A stretch of 64,000 bases of DNA from UBA10133 sp964348455 (GTDB taxonomy: Bacteria; Patescibacteriota; Microgenomatia; UBA1400; MFAQ01). A program made the position numbers and the translations under genes. Of the stretch, positions 15,914-23,593 are shown piece by piece. The notes under the pieces were generated by a model, which saw nothing but the letters and a program-made list of their open reading frames with translations, ran no database searches and was not told the origin of the DNA. Where the stretch lies: NCBI GenBank assembly GCA_964348455.1, contig CAYGCQ010000001.1, positions 62,001-126,000 of the forward strand, written 5' to 3'. Each line of letters begins with the position of its first letter. The stretch's first letter is position 1.

Positions 15914-18900
15914 AAAATTTCTTATAATCATCACCTTTATTTTTCTTAGCCTTCCGGGGAAAACTCTTGCTTTTAAGCCAGAAACTTTTGTCACTTTTGC
16001 CAATCCTGTTCGTGGTCCTGAAAATTGGCAAGCCGGCAAGCAAGACCCTCTGGCTCTTCCTATGCTTCAGTATGCCGAGTCCACATCCTCTGCTTATCCA
16101 ATTACCTGGTTGCTTCGGTATGATGCAGTCAGAGATGCGACGATGTCTGCTTTTTTCAATAATCTCTCGACATCTGACAAGACTCAGACTCTAGGAGCAT
16201 TCCTAGAAATTACACCTAAGTTATCTGCCGAAGCCAACGTCTCGTATCCAAAGGGCACCACTCCATTCAATGCCAATCGCATTTTTCTTTCCGGCTACTC
16301 GATAGATAATCGAGAAAATCTTATAGATACTTACATGGCCGCCTTCTTTGTTGAGTACGGCTACTATCCCAAGTCTGTCTCAGCCTGGAACCTTGATAGT
16401 TATAGTTTGCAGTACCTCCAATCCAGGTACTCAGTCCTAACAGCCATGAACTGCGACGATCAGTACACCACTGATAACTATCGCATCTGGGGTGGTTATT
16501 TAGGTAGTCCCTACTTCCCGGATAAGAACAACTCCCTTATTCCGGCTAAATCAGCTGACGAGCGTGTGAACTTGGCCATGGTACGCTGGGCTCAGAGAGA
16601 CCTATTTAATTTTTACGGATATCGTTCTGAGTCTTCTTACTCAGTACAAGTAAATGATTATTTAGCTCAGGGACAAAACACAAAGTACTTTGAGAAACTC
16701 TTGGGATTGTATTCTCAGAGAAATTTAAATGAATTCACTTATATTAATATTGGTTTGGAAAACGATTACGGTCTCATTGAATATAAAGCTGAGATAAAAA
16801 ATGTTTTCAAAGCTCTTAAAGTAAACGAAGAAAAATTCAATCTCCACTTTATTTCGTTGTCCGATTTTGGTGATTGGTTCAAAGCTCGATACCCCGAAAG
16901 CACCCCGGCCTACTACTACGAGACCACAGATCCTTTGGAAAGTAGAGAAGGTAAGGTGTTTTGGTACCAGAGTCCTTGGTATCGCATCGGTTTCAAATCG
17001 GAAAAGGGGATTACTAAGATTATAGATTTCCGTGTGTACAATCGGGAAATATATGAAGACTACTTTGCCACCCCGAATCAAGAACTTAGTCTCTACCAGG
17101 AAATTCCTGCCGTCATAGACTCGGTAAAGACACCAGGAACAGAAGTCATTTTAGATCTGGATTTGGAAAAAGCTGAATTAGTCCACTCAAAGCAGTGGGA
17201 TTACTGGCAAATTGCTTTTAAGTCGGGAGATGAAATTGTGACGCTAGAACCGGAAAGAATTGTTTTTTCAGGTGTTTCTGCTCCGACGATTTCATCCAAA
17301 GATATCAAAGTAATCTCTAAGAAAAAAACAACCACTTGGGAATTAACTCCATACACTCCCTTTAAAAACTCTTCAAAGTTTACTTGGTTATTCTGGCTTC
17401 TTGCATCCCTAATAGTTGTCATCCTCGCGAAAGCGGGGATCCATCCCAAATCACGACCTCCAACCTCGTCATTGCGAGATTCGGTAGACCGAACCGAAGC
17501 AATCTCCTCCACCAAACAATCCGTAATCTCTAAAAAAAATTCTTCTAATGCCACAAAATCATCTGTCATCCTCGCGAAAGAGTTTACACTCCTGGGCGGG
17601 GGGATCCATCCGAACACTCGCACTCTTATAATTAGCATCTTAATCTCTCTCCTCGCCACCCTTACCGTCTTCCGTAATGGCCTTCTCTACCCCTTTGGCA
17701 TGGGTTTCTGGGGTCCCAACGGACACGACGCTATCTTCCATCTCTCGCTCATAGAAAAATTCGCAGCCAGCCCCTTTAGTTTTTTACACCCCCAGATAGC
17801 CGGAGAGAGAATTGCCAACTATCATTTCATTTTTGATTTTCTGTCGGGGTTAGTCGTTAAGCTCTTTGGCATCTCTTCTCTGGATCTTTACTTTCGAGTC
17901 TTTCCTGTCGCTGCCGGTATCACTATAGTCTTACTCTTAAACAAGTTACTAATATCTTGGAAATATAATCGCCAAGAAAGATTACTGGCAATCTTTCTAG
18001 CATTTCTGGCCGGTTCATTTGGCTTTATCCCAAAGCTTCTTACCGGCCAAAATTTTTTTACCGGAGAGTCCGCTTTCTGGGCCAACCAATCGGTCTCTAT
18101 TTTTCTCAACCCCCCCTACGCCCTCTCCCTCATCCTCCTCCTAATTTTTCTTAACCGTATCACTAGTCATTCCCGACCTGAGCGGGTCGCTGATACTCGA
18201 AGGGGTAAATCAATACAAGACAGTTCAAAATTCTCGCCTGTCATCCCTGCAAAGGCAGGAATCCATCAAATTATTCCTCTAATTATTCTTGGTGCCCTCC
18301 TTGCCCAAACAAAAATCTACGCATTTATCCTACTTCTAGGAGCATTGTTATTCTCCAAAAAATACAAACTGTTCTTCGGCGTTCTTGTTCTCGGAGTATT
18401 AATATCTTTGCCATTTACCGCCTTCGGTGGACCGTCACCCTTTCTCTTTTCTCCACTTTGGTTTCCCAGAAGTCTTTTTGCTTCATTTGATCGTTTTTAC
18501 TGGCCCCAAATAGTTCAGGCCTGGCAAGCGTACGAAGCCTCAGGAAACTTTATTAAGCTAGCCTTGGTAAATTTATTTGCCTTAACAGTCTTTTTGATAG
18601 GAAACTTGGGCATGCGTTTTCTCGGCCTTATCCGAATTGCAAAAACAAAGGCGCCTAATGATTCCGAGACAATTGTTCGCTGGGTTATCTTTTTTGGACT
18701 AATCATTCCATTACTTTTCGTTCAGAACATCAATCCCTGGAACACGATCCAGTTCATGTACTACTCACTTTTTTTCTTAGCCATCTTCACCGCAAAATAT
18801 ATAAGCTCTCTTTTCACAGAAAAAACTGTCATCCTCGCGAATGAGGGACGCTGGTCCCCGAAGGGGGAGATCCACAAACTGCCTCACCTTGTCATTCCGG

Positions 18901-19421
18901 GCTTGACCCGGAATCTATACAAATCTTCCATATTTTTAGTATTCATTCTTTTTGCCACCCTCACCTCCATTGGCACTCTCAAGGATTACATTGGTTTCTT
19001 CTCTTCTTCCCGTATCGGGTACACAGAACTATTGGCCCTGGATAAATTCCGAGACCAACCCAGAGGTATTGTCCTAGCTCCTTTTTACAGTCAGCCAAAG
19101 GCTTCAACCATCTACGCCCCCAAACCACTTTACTCATACGTATCCACAGCTTACATCTCCGCCATTTCAGGTCAACCGGAGTTCCTAGCCGATACTATCA
19201 ATTTAGACATTACCGGCTTCGATTATACTGATCGCGCTAGGGACGTTCAGCGCTTTTACATTACCGAAGATAAACTGTGGGCAAACGACTTTTTATCTAA
19301 TAATCATATTGAATACGTCTACGAAACCCCACTCCAAAAAATCAAGCTAGCTCCGGAAGATCTCAAATTAAAAAAAATCTTTGACTCTGGTGAAATAAAT
19401 GTCTACGTTCGAGCACTGTAA
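15906..19421 (+). CDS. 1171-residue secreted/membrane protein with seven repeat inserts
   Basis: Residues 1-22 are a signal peptide or anchor. Residues about 25-480 form an outer domain; FGYYPKSVSAWNLDSYSLQ-like and MNCDDQYTTDNYRIWGGYLG segments resemble TIM-barrel polysaccharide deacetylase or hydrolase proteins, but no catalytic set is certain. Residues about 487-1120 hold about 14 membrane segments resembling a GT-C enzyme (GPNGHDAIFHLSLIEKF, ERIANYHFIFDFLSG). Seven palindromic repeats are translated in frame: near residues 505, 521 and 554 (three in one loop), 754 and 779, and 975 and 996. They yield VILAKAGIHP, SLRDSVDRTEAIS, SHSRPERVADTRRGKSI, VIPAKAGIH and VIPGLTRNLYK. The frame stays open throughout, so the gene is probably functional. 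Confidence 0.75.
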   Translation: MLKKFLIIITFIFLSLPGKTLAFKPETFVTFANPVRGPENWQAGKQDPLALPMLQYAESTSSAYPITWLLRYDAVRDATMSAFFNNLSTSDKTQTLGAFLEITPKLSAEANVSYPKGTTPFNANRIFLSGYSIDNRENLIDTYMAAFFVEYGYYPKSVSAWNLDSYSLQYLQSRYSVLTAMNCDDQYTTDNYRIWGGYLGSPYFPDKNNSLIPAKSADERVNLAMVRWAQRDLFNFYGYRSESSYSVQVNDYLAQGQNTKYFEKLLGLYSQRNLNEFTYINIGLENDYGLIEYKAEIKNVFKALKVNEEKFNLHFISLSDFGDWFKARYPESTPAYYYETTDPLESREGKVFWYQSPWYRIGFKSEKGITKIIDFRVYNREIYEDYFATPNQELSLYQEIPAVIDSVKTPGTEVILDLDLEKAELVHSKQWDYWQIAFKSGDEIVTLEPERIVFSGVSAPTISSKDIKVISKKKTTTWELTPYTPFKNSSKFTWLFWLLASLIVVILAKAGIHPKSRPPTSSLRDSVDRTEAISSTKQSVISKKNSSNATKSSVILAKEFTLLGGGIHPNTRTLIISILISLLATLTVFRNGLLYPFGMGFWGPNGHDAIFHLSLIEKFAASPFSFLHPQIAGERIANYHFIFDFLSGLVVKLFGISSLDLYFRVFPVAAGITIVLLLNKLLISWKYNRQERLLAIFLAFLAGSFGFIPKLLTGQNFFTGESAFWANQSVSIFLNPPYALSLILLLIFLNRITSHSRPERVADTRRGKSIQDSSKFSPVIPAKAGIHQIIPLIILGALLAQTKIYAFILLLGALLFSKKYKLFFGVLVLGVLISLPFTAFGGPSPFLFSPLWFPRSLFASFDRFYWPQIVQAWQAYEASGNFIKLALVNLFALTVFLIGNLGMRFLGLIRIAKTKAPNDSETIVRWVIFFGLIIPLLFVQNINPWNTIQFMYYSLFFLAIFTAKYISSLFTEKTVILANEGRWSPKGEIHKLPHLVIPGLTRNLYKSSIFLVFILFATLTSIGTLKDYIGFFSSSRIGYTELLALDKFRDQPRGIVLAPFYSQPKASTIYAPKPLYSYVSTAYISAISGQPEFLADTINLDITGFDYTDRARDVQRFYITEDKLWANDFLSNNHIEYVYETPLQKIKLAPEDLKLKKIFDSGEINVYVRAL
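17418..17610 (+). repeat. Three in-frame repeats in one loop
   Basis: Copies at 17418-17445 (GTCATCCTCGCGAAAGCGGGG), 17468-17506 (GTCATTGCGAGATTCGG) and 17565-17610 (GTCATCCTCGCGAAAG with nested TTACACTCCTGGGCGGGG). Together with spacers they add about 64 residues between two membrane segments of the 1171-residue protein. Confidence 0.88.
18166..18267 (+). repeat. Two in-frame repeats
   Basis: 18166-18212 (GTCATTCCCGACCTGAG with nested GGGTCGCTGATACTCGAAGG) and 18240-18267 (GTCATCCCTGCAAAGGCAGG). They are translated as SHSRPERVADTRRGKSI and VIPAKAGIHQ in the 1171-residue protein. Confidence 0.88.
18828..18922 (+). repeat. Two in-frame repeats
   Basis: 18828-18874 (GTCATCCTCGCGAATG with nested ACGCTGGTCCCCGAAGGGGG) and 18891-18922 (GTCATTCCGGGCTTGACCCG). 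They are translated as VILANEGRWSPKGEIH and VIPGLTRNLYK in the 1171-residue protein. Confidence 0.88.
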
Positions 19422-19440
19422 CAAGAAGTTTCGTATCGAT

Positions 19441-19446
19441 TACAAT
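19441..19446 (+). promoter_or_regulatory. -10 box of GT2 gene at 19454
   Basis: TACAAT ends 7 bp before the ATG at 19454, the same spacing as at other heads of transcription units here. Confidence 0.4.
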
Positions 19447-19453
19447 TAAATAC

Positions 19454-20371
19454 ATGGCAAAAACAAAAATATCAGCGATAGTAAACACTAGGAACGAAGC
19501 AGATAATGTATTTGATTGCTTAAAGTCACTTAGTTTTTGTGATGAAATAGTCGTCGTTGATATGGAGTCAGAAGATAATACGAAAGAAATTGCAAAGCAA
19601 TTTACAGACCATATATTTGATCATCGCAAAACTGGCTATGTAGAACCTGCCAGGAATTTCGCTATAAAAAAAGCAGTCGGAGATTGGCTTTTAATAGTAG
19701 ATGCTGACGAGCGAATCCCAAAAACTTTAGCTGTCAAATTAATCGAGATAGCCAATAACGGCGAAGTAGACTTTGTTAGAATTCCCAGAAAAAATTTAGT
19801 CTTTGGTCAGTGGCTTCAACATTCTAGATGGTGGCCGGACTACAACATTCGTTTCTTCAAGAGGGGTACGGTAGAATGGCAAGATGAAATCCACTCTGTT
19901 CCTATTACTTATGGAAACGGAATAAATTTAGATGCCGAGTCGTCACTAGCCATAGAGCATCACCATTACCGCAGTATTGACGAGTACTTCATCAGGGCTC
20001 TCAGATACTCAAACCAACAAGCCAAAGAGCTCATTGAGTCCGGATACAAGTTCGAACCTGCCGATATTATCAAAAAACCCATGGGAGAATTTCTCTCCCG
20101 TTTCTTCGCCGGTGAAGGTTACAAAGATGGTCTTCATGGCCTCATTGTAGCTATGCTTCAGTTTTTCTCAATTCTGCTTGTTTACCTTAAGGTTTGGCAG
20201 TTCGAGGGCCGAAAACCCGTCAAAGGTAGCGAATTTACCAAAGTTTGGCAAAAAGCTTTCATGGAGAAGTTCAAAGAACTTCGATACTGGTATCTCACAG
20301 TCCTCATCCAGAACTCTAGATCTAAGACCGAAGCCTTTTTCCTCAAGCTCCGCCGCCGTCTCCAAAAATAA
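19454..20371 (+). CDS. GT2 glycosyltransferase, WaaE/KdtX-like
   Basis: 305 residues. KISAIVNTRNEADNVFDCLKSL, DEIVVVDMESEDNTKEIA, PARNFAIKKAVGDWLLIVDADERIP and WQDEIHSVP form the motif series of WaaE-like GT2 enzymes, which add hexoses to lipopolysaccharide cores or other surface glycans. VDADE carries the metal-binding Asp residues. One amphipathic or membrane-associated stretch occurs near 230-250 (LHGLIVAMLQFFSILLVYLKVW). Paralogous enzymes lie at 21671-22471 and 48551-49432. It has its own promoter-like box and stands alone. Confidence 0.87.
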   Translation: MAKTKISAIVNTRNEADNVFDCLKSLSFCDEIVVVDMESEDNTKEIAKQFTDHIFDHRKTGYVEPARNFAIKKAVGDWLLIVDADERIPKTLAVKLIEIANNGEVDFVRIPRKNLVFGQWLQHSRWWPDYNIRFFKRGTVEWQDEIHSVPITYGNGINLDAESSLAIEHHHYRSIDEYFIRALRYSNQQAKELIESGYKFEPADIIKKPMGEFLSRFFAGEGYKDGLHGLIVAMLQFFSILLVYLKVWQFEGRKPVKGSEFTKVWQKAFMEKFKELRYWYLTVLIQNSRSKTEAFFLKLRRRLQK

Positions 20372-20376
20372 ATTGA

Positions 20377-20382
20377 TATACT
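20377..20382 (+). promoter_or_regulatory. Extended -10 box of coiled-coil gene
   Basis: TGATATACT (extended -10, hexamer TATACT at 20377-20382) ends 6 bp before the ATG at 20389. Confidence 0.5.
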
Positions 20383-20388
20383 GAATAC

Positions 20389-20688
20389 ATGATCACAGAT
20401 CAGGAATTTTCACAACTCAGGACAATAATTAAAGAGGAAATTAATCTCGAAGTAAGAAAGGTTGTGGAAGATGTATTAGAGGAGAAGCTGGAACAGAAGC
20501 TGGAACAGAAGCTGGAACAGAAGCTAGATCAGAAACTGGACGAAAAACTCAAACCTATACATAGAAAGCTCAACAAGCTAGAAAAAGATTTGCAAGCAAC
20601 AAATCACTTCTTTGATAACGAATACTTAGGTCACGAAAGAAGAATTACCAGAATCGAAACTCACCTAAATATTTCAAATCGTCTCTAA
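20389..20688 (+). CDS. Small coiled-coil protein with tetrapeptide repeats
   Basis: 99 residues, almost entirely charged helix. Residues 31-54 are six four-residue units of the form E/D-Q/E-K-L, encoded by six 12-bp tandem units (20479-20550) of which the second and third are identical. Helical stretches before (EEINLEVRKVVEDVL) and after (RKLNKLEKDLQ) suggest one long coiled coil. No membrane segment is seen. Function unknown; similar short coiled-coil proteins recur in CPR genomes. The tandem units could change number by slippage without changing the frame, so protein length may vary between strains. Confidence 0.65.
   Translation: MITDQEFSQLRTIIKEEINLEVRKVVEDVLEEKLEQKLEQKLEQKLDQKLDEKLKPIHRKLNKLEKDLQATNHFFDNEYLGHERRITRIETHLNISNRL
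20479..20550 (+). repeat. Six 12-bp tandem units in a coding region
   Basis: Units are GAGGAGAAGCTG, GAACAGAAGCTG (twice), GAACAGAAGCTA, GATCAGAAACTG and GACGAAAAACTC. The outer units are the most diverged, as expected for a tandem array that expands from the middle. Confidence 0.85.
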
Positions 20689-20701
20689 AATTGTTCTTTT
20701 T

Positions 20702-20730
20702 TTGGAAATCAAGCACAAATAGACTATAAT
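20702..20730 (+). promoter_or_regulatory. Sigma-70-type promoter of GT2 gene at 20739
   Basis: TTGGAA (20702-20707), a 17-bp spacer and TATAAT (20725-20730). The box ends 8 bp before the ATG, so transcription should begin at or within 2-3 bases of the start codon. Confidence 0.65.
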
Positions 20731-20738
20731 TGAGCTAG

Positions 20739-21668
20739 ATGAAAATAGCTTTTATTACAGTTAACTTTCACAGCGACGAAGATACTTACGAAGTCGTGTC
20801 CCAGCTAGAGAAAAATATTCTCCCAAAAGGAGTCGAGATGACGGTGTACTGCGTAGATAACTCCGTATCCGACAAACTAAAAAGAAATCTTTCCAAATAC
20901 AAACACGCTGTCTATGTTAAATCACCCGGTAATGTTGGTTTTGCTGCGGGAAATAACTTAGGGTATATTCAAGCTATTCGTGACAAAGCCGATATCATCG
21001 TCTTGATAAATAATGATACGGTAGTTCCAACCGACCTGGTTAAAAATATTTTAAATTCCCCAATCACAGATCCAAAAGTTGGAGTTGTTGGTGGATTAAT
21101 ATATTTCGCTAAGGGGTTTGAATTCCAATCGAACTACAAGAAATCAGATCTTGGAAAGGTAATCTGGTACGCAGGAGGTAAACACGACTGGAAGAATGTC
21201 TACGCTAGTCATGTCGGCGTGGATGAGGTAAACAGGGGGCAGTACAAAGGCATCAGGGATACTGATTTTGTAACTGGATGTCTGTTCATTGCTCGTCGGA
21301 ATGTTCTTGAAGAAGTTGGTCTACTAGATGAACGTTACTGCTTGTATTACGAGGACTCTGATTTGTGTGCCAGGATAAAAAGAGCCGGCTATCGAATCGT
21401 CATTGATACAAGTATTGAGATAGGTCACAAAGTCGCACAAAGTTCCGGTATCGGTTCTCCCCTGAATGATTATTTTTTAACCAGAAACCGTTTACTTTTC
21501 GGCACCACTTATGCCTCACCGAGAACCAAGTTTGCCCTCATCAGGGAAGCTATAAAAAAATTATTTATCGGTACCCCCGCTCAGAAAATTGCCATCAGAG
21601 ATTTTTTTACTAAAAATTTTGGTTGGGGTAGTTGGAACAAGAAAGTCTCTGTTCCCGGAAAACAATAA
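20739..21668 (+). CDS. GT2 glycosyltransferase, rhamnosyltransferase-like
   Basis: 309 residues. KIAFITVNFHSDEDTYEVV, VDNSVSDK, NVGFAAGNNLGY, LINNDTVVP and the C-terminal LLDERYCLYYEDSDLCARIKRAGYRI form the classical series of WbbL/RfbF-like GT2 rhamnosyltransferases; INNDT supplies the metal-binding Asp. The enzyme would act on the cytoplasmic face to extend a lipid-linked glycan. A good leaderless promoter precedes it. The next GT2 gene starts 2 bp after the stop, so the two form an operon. Confidence 0.88.
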   Translation: MKIAFITVNFHSDEDTYEVVSQLEKNILPKGVEMTVYCVDNSVSDKLKRNLSKYKHAVYVKSPGNVGFAAGNNLGYIQAIRDKADIIVLINNDTVVPTDLVKNILNSPITDPKVGVVGGLIYFAKGFEFQSNYKKSDLGKVIWYAGGKHDWKNVYASHVGVDEVNRGQYKGIRDTDFVTGCLFIARRNVLEEVGLLDERYCLYYEDSDLCARIKRAGYRIVIDTSIEIGHKVAQSSGIGSPLNDYFLTRNRLLFGTTYASPRTKFALIREAIKKLFIGTPAQKIAIRDFFTKNFGWGSWNKKVSVPGKQ

Positions 21669-21670
21669 AT

Positions 21671-22471
21671 ATGAAACTATCTACTATTATTCTAGCTAGA
21701 GATGTAGAGAAAGAAATAATTCCTGCCATAAAATCCTCACAATTTGCCGGTGAAGTAATCGTAGTAGATACTGGCTCTACAGATGGAACTCTCGATATTT
21801 GTCGAAAAATGGGAGTAAGGATTGTCCACACCACAGGTGATAGCTTTGCTAAATGGCGTAACGATGGAGCCAAAGCTGCCAAAGGTGAGTGGCTACTGTA
21901 TCTTGACTCGGATGAACGAATTCCCTTCAAACTGGCCAAAGAGGTCCTTAGTACTATCGCCGATACCGATTTTGCAGCCTTTACGATTAGTCGCTACGAA
22001 ATATTTCTAGGAAAACATCTGAACCACTGGGGGGACCCGCGCGTTCTAAGACTGATGAAGAAATCAGCCTTAAGGCGCTGGGAAGGAAAACTGCATGAGC
22101 AGCCGAAGATTAATGGCACCATCGGGGATCTTCGCGAGCAAATGGTACACTTGTCTCACAAGAACATTGACGAAAAGCTTCCCAATACACTCGTATGGTC
22201 CAAGTTGGAGGCCAAAATGCTCCTAGATGCCGGACACCCTCCCATGGCAGGATGGAGATTCATTAGAATTATGCTTACTGAATTTTGGAGTCGCTGTATC
22301 AAACAGGGGCTGTGGCGAGACGGAACCGAAGGCTGGATAGAGATAATCTATCAAATGTTTAGCAAATTCGTCACTTACGAACGTCTTTGGGAAATGCAAC
22401 GCAAGCCTTCTCTCAAGGATACATATGACAACGTCGACAAGCAAATACTCGAAGAATGGAAAAATAATTAG
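21671..22471 (+). CDS. GT2 glycosyltransferase, WaaE-like
   Basis: 266 residues from the ATG at 21671, 2 bp after the previous stop; an earlier in-frame start would lie inside the upstream gene. KLSTIILARDVEKEIIPAIKSS, EVIVVDTGSTDGTLDI, WRNDGAKAAKGEWLLYLDSDERIP and RWEGKLHEQP are WaaE-like GT2 motifs. DSDE carries the catalytic metal site. It is a paralogue of the enzymes at 19454 and 48551. The operon ends at a palindromic repeat. Confidence 0.86.
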   Translation: MKLSTIILARDVEKEIIPAIKSSQFAGEVIVVDTGSTDGTLDICRKMGVRIVHTTGDSFAKWRNDGAKAAKGEWLLYLDSDERIPFKLAKEVLSTIADTDFAAFTISRYEIFLGKHLNHWGDPRVLRLMKKSALRRWEGKLHEQPKINGTIGDLREQMVHLSHKNIDEKLPNTLVWSKLEAKMLLDAGHPPMAGWRFIRIMLTEFWSRCIKQGLWRDGTEGWIEIIYQMFSKFVTYERLWEMQRKPSLKDTYDNVDKQILEEWKNN

Positions 22472-22481
22472 TTAGCACCCT

Positions 22482-22510
22482 GTCATTCCCGACCTGATCG
22501 GGAATCTATA
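22482..22510 (+). repeat. Palindromic repeat before a start codon
   Basis: GTCATTCCCGACCTGATCGG... ending GAATCTATA, 14 bp before the ATG at 22525. Confidence 0.9.
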
Positions 22511-22524
22511 AATATAAAAACAAT

Positions 22525-23589
22525 ATGAAAAAAGCACTGTTATACGACCCATACATGGACACCCTTGGAGGCGGAGAACGTTATATCTTTACCTTTGCCC
22601 TGGGATTAATAAAAAATGGCTACAAAGTTATCATTGCTTGGTCCTCTCGTGATGAGCTGGATGAGGCGGAAAAGCGCTTCGGCTTAGATCTTTCTAAGGT
22701 TGAAATAGATGAAGAAGCCTACGCACTCTGTAGCCAAAAAAGTGGCTATGCAGAAAGATTACAATTTACTAAGAACTACGACTTAATTTTTTGGGTCAGC
22801 GATGGCAGCTTGCCCTTCCTGTTTTCGAAAAACAACATCATTCATCTCCAGGTGCCCTTCAAAAAAATGGGTAACAACCCTGTCATCATAAATCTTAAAA
22901 CAGTCTTTGTTAGTAAATTCGTATACAACTCGAATTTTACCAAAGAAGTCCATGAGAAAAATCTACCAAAGAACAAGAGTTTTGTTCTCTACCCTCCCAT
23001 AGATGTAAATGGTATTAAACCAGGCAAAAAAGAAAATATCATCCTTTCCGTAGGTAGATTTGATTCTCCCTCTCACAGTAAACGTCAAGATGCACTAATT
23101 GATGCTTTTAAAATTTTTTCAAAAAAGAACAAGGACTATCAATTGATACTTGCCGGTGGGCTTGCTGGAGGAGAAGTAGTGATTAAGAAACTTAGGAGTG
23201 CTGCTAAAGGACTCAACGTCAAGTTTGTTACCAATCCTGATTTTTCTGAGCTGAAGAAGCTCTACTCGAAAGCCAAATTTTACTGGCACGCAGCCGGATT
23301 TGATGTGGATGAAAAGAAGAACCCTGAGAAGGTCGAGCATTTTGGAATGACAACAGTGGAGGCCATGGCCTCAGGAGCAGTCCCTATCGTCATTGGAAAA
23401 GGTGGCCAGAGAGAAATACTTACTCCAGAAACAGGAGTCCTTTGTTACACTTTGGACGATATGGCGAAGGAGACTCTTGACCTTGCAGCCGATTCTGCCA
23501 AGGTGACACAGATGTCAAAAAGTGCTATTGAAAGATCCAAGTTTTTCTCCGTTGACAACTTCTACGAAAAATTAAAAGTATTGATATAA
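22525..23589 (+). CDS. GT4 glycosyltransferase, ALG2/ALG11-like
   Basis: 354 residues, GT-B fold. The N-terminal half has DPYMDTLGGGERYIFTFA, with the glycine-rich acceptor loop and the GGGERY seen in ALG2/ALG11 mannosyltransferases. The C-terminal half has SVGRFDSPSHSKRQDALIDAF and the EX7E donor motif in EHFGMTTVEAMASG. The enzyme retains the sugar anomer and uses a nucleotide sugar, probably to extend a lipid-linked oligosaccharide on the inner face. A palindromic repeat forms its leader. The next gene starts 4 bp after the stop, suggesting joint expression with a GT-C enzyme. Confidence 0.9.
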   Translation: MKKALLYDPYMDTLGGGERYIFTFALGLIKNGYKVIIAWSSRDELDEAEKRFGLDLSKVEIDEEAYALCSQKSGYAERLQFTKNYDLIFWVSDGSLPFLFSKNNIIHLQVPFKKMGNNPVIINLKTVFVSKFVYNSNFTKEVHEKNLPKNKSFVLYPPIDVNGIKPGKKENIILSVGRFDSPSHSKRQDALIDAFKIFSKKNKDYQLILAGGLAGGEVVIKKLRSAAKGLNVKFVTNPDFSELKKLYSKAKFYWHAAGFDVDEKKNPEKVEHFGMTTVEAMASGAVPIVIGKGGQREILTPETGVLCYTLDDMAKETLDLAADSAKVTQMSKSAIERSKFFSVDNFYEKLKVLI

Positions 23590-23593
23590 CAAT

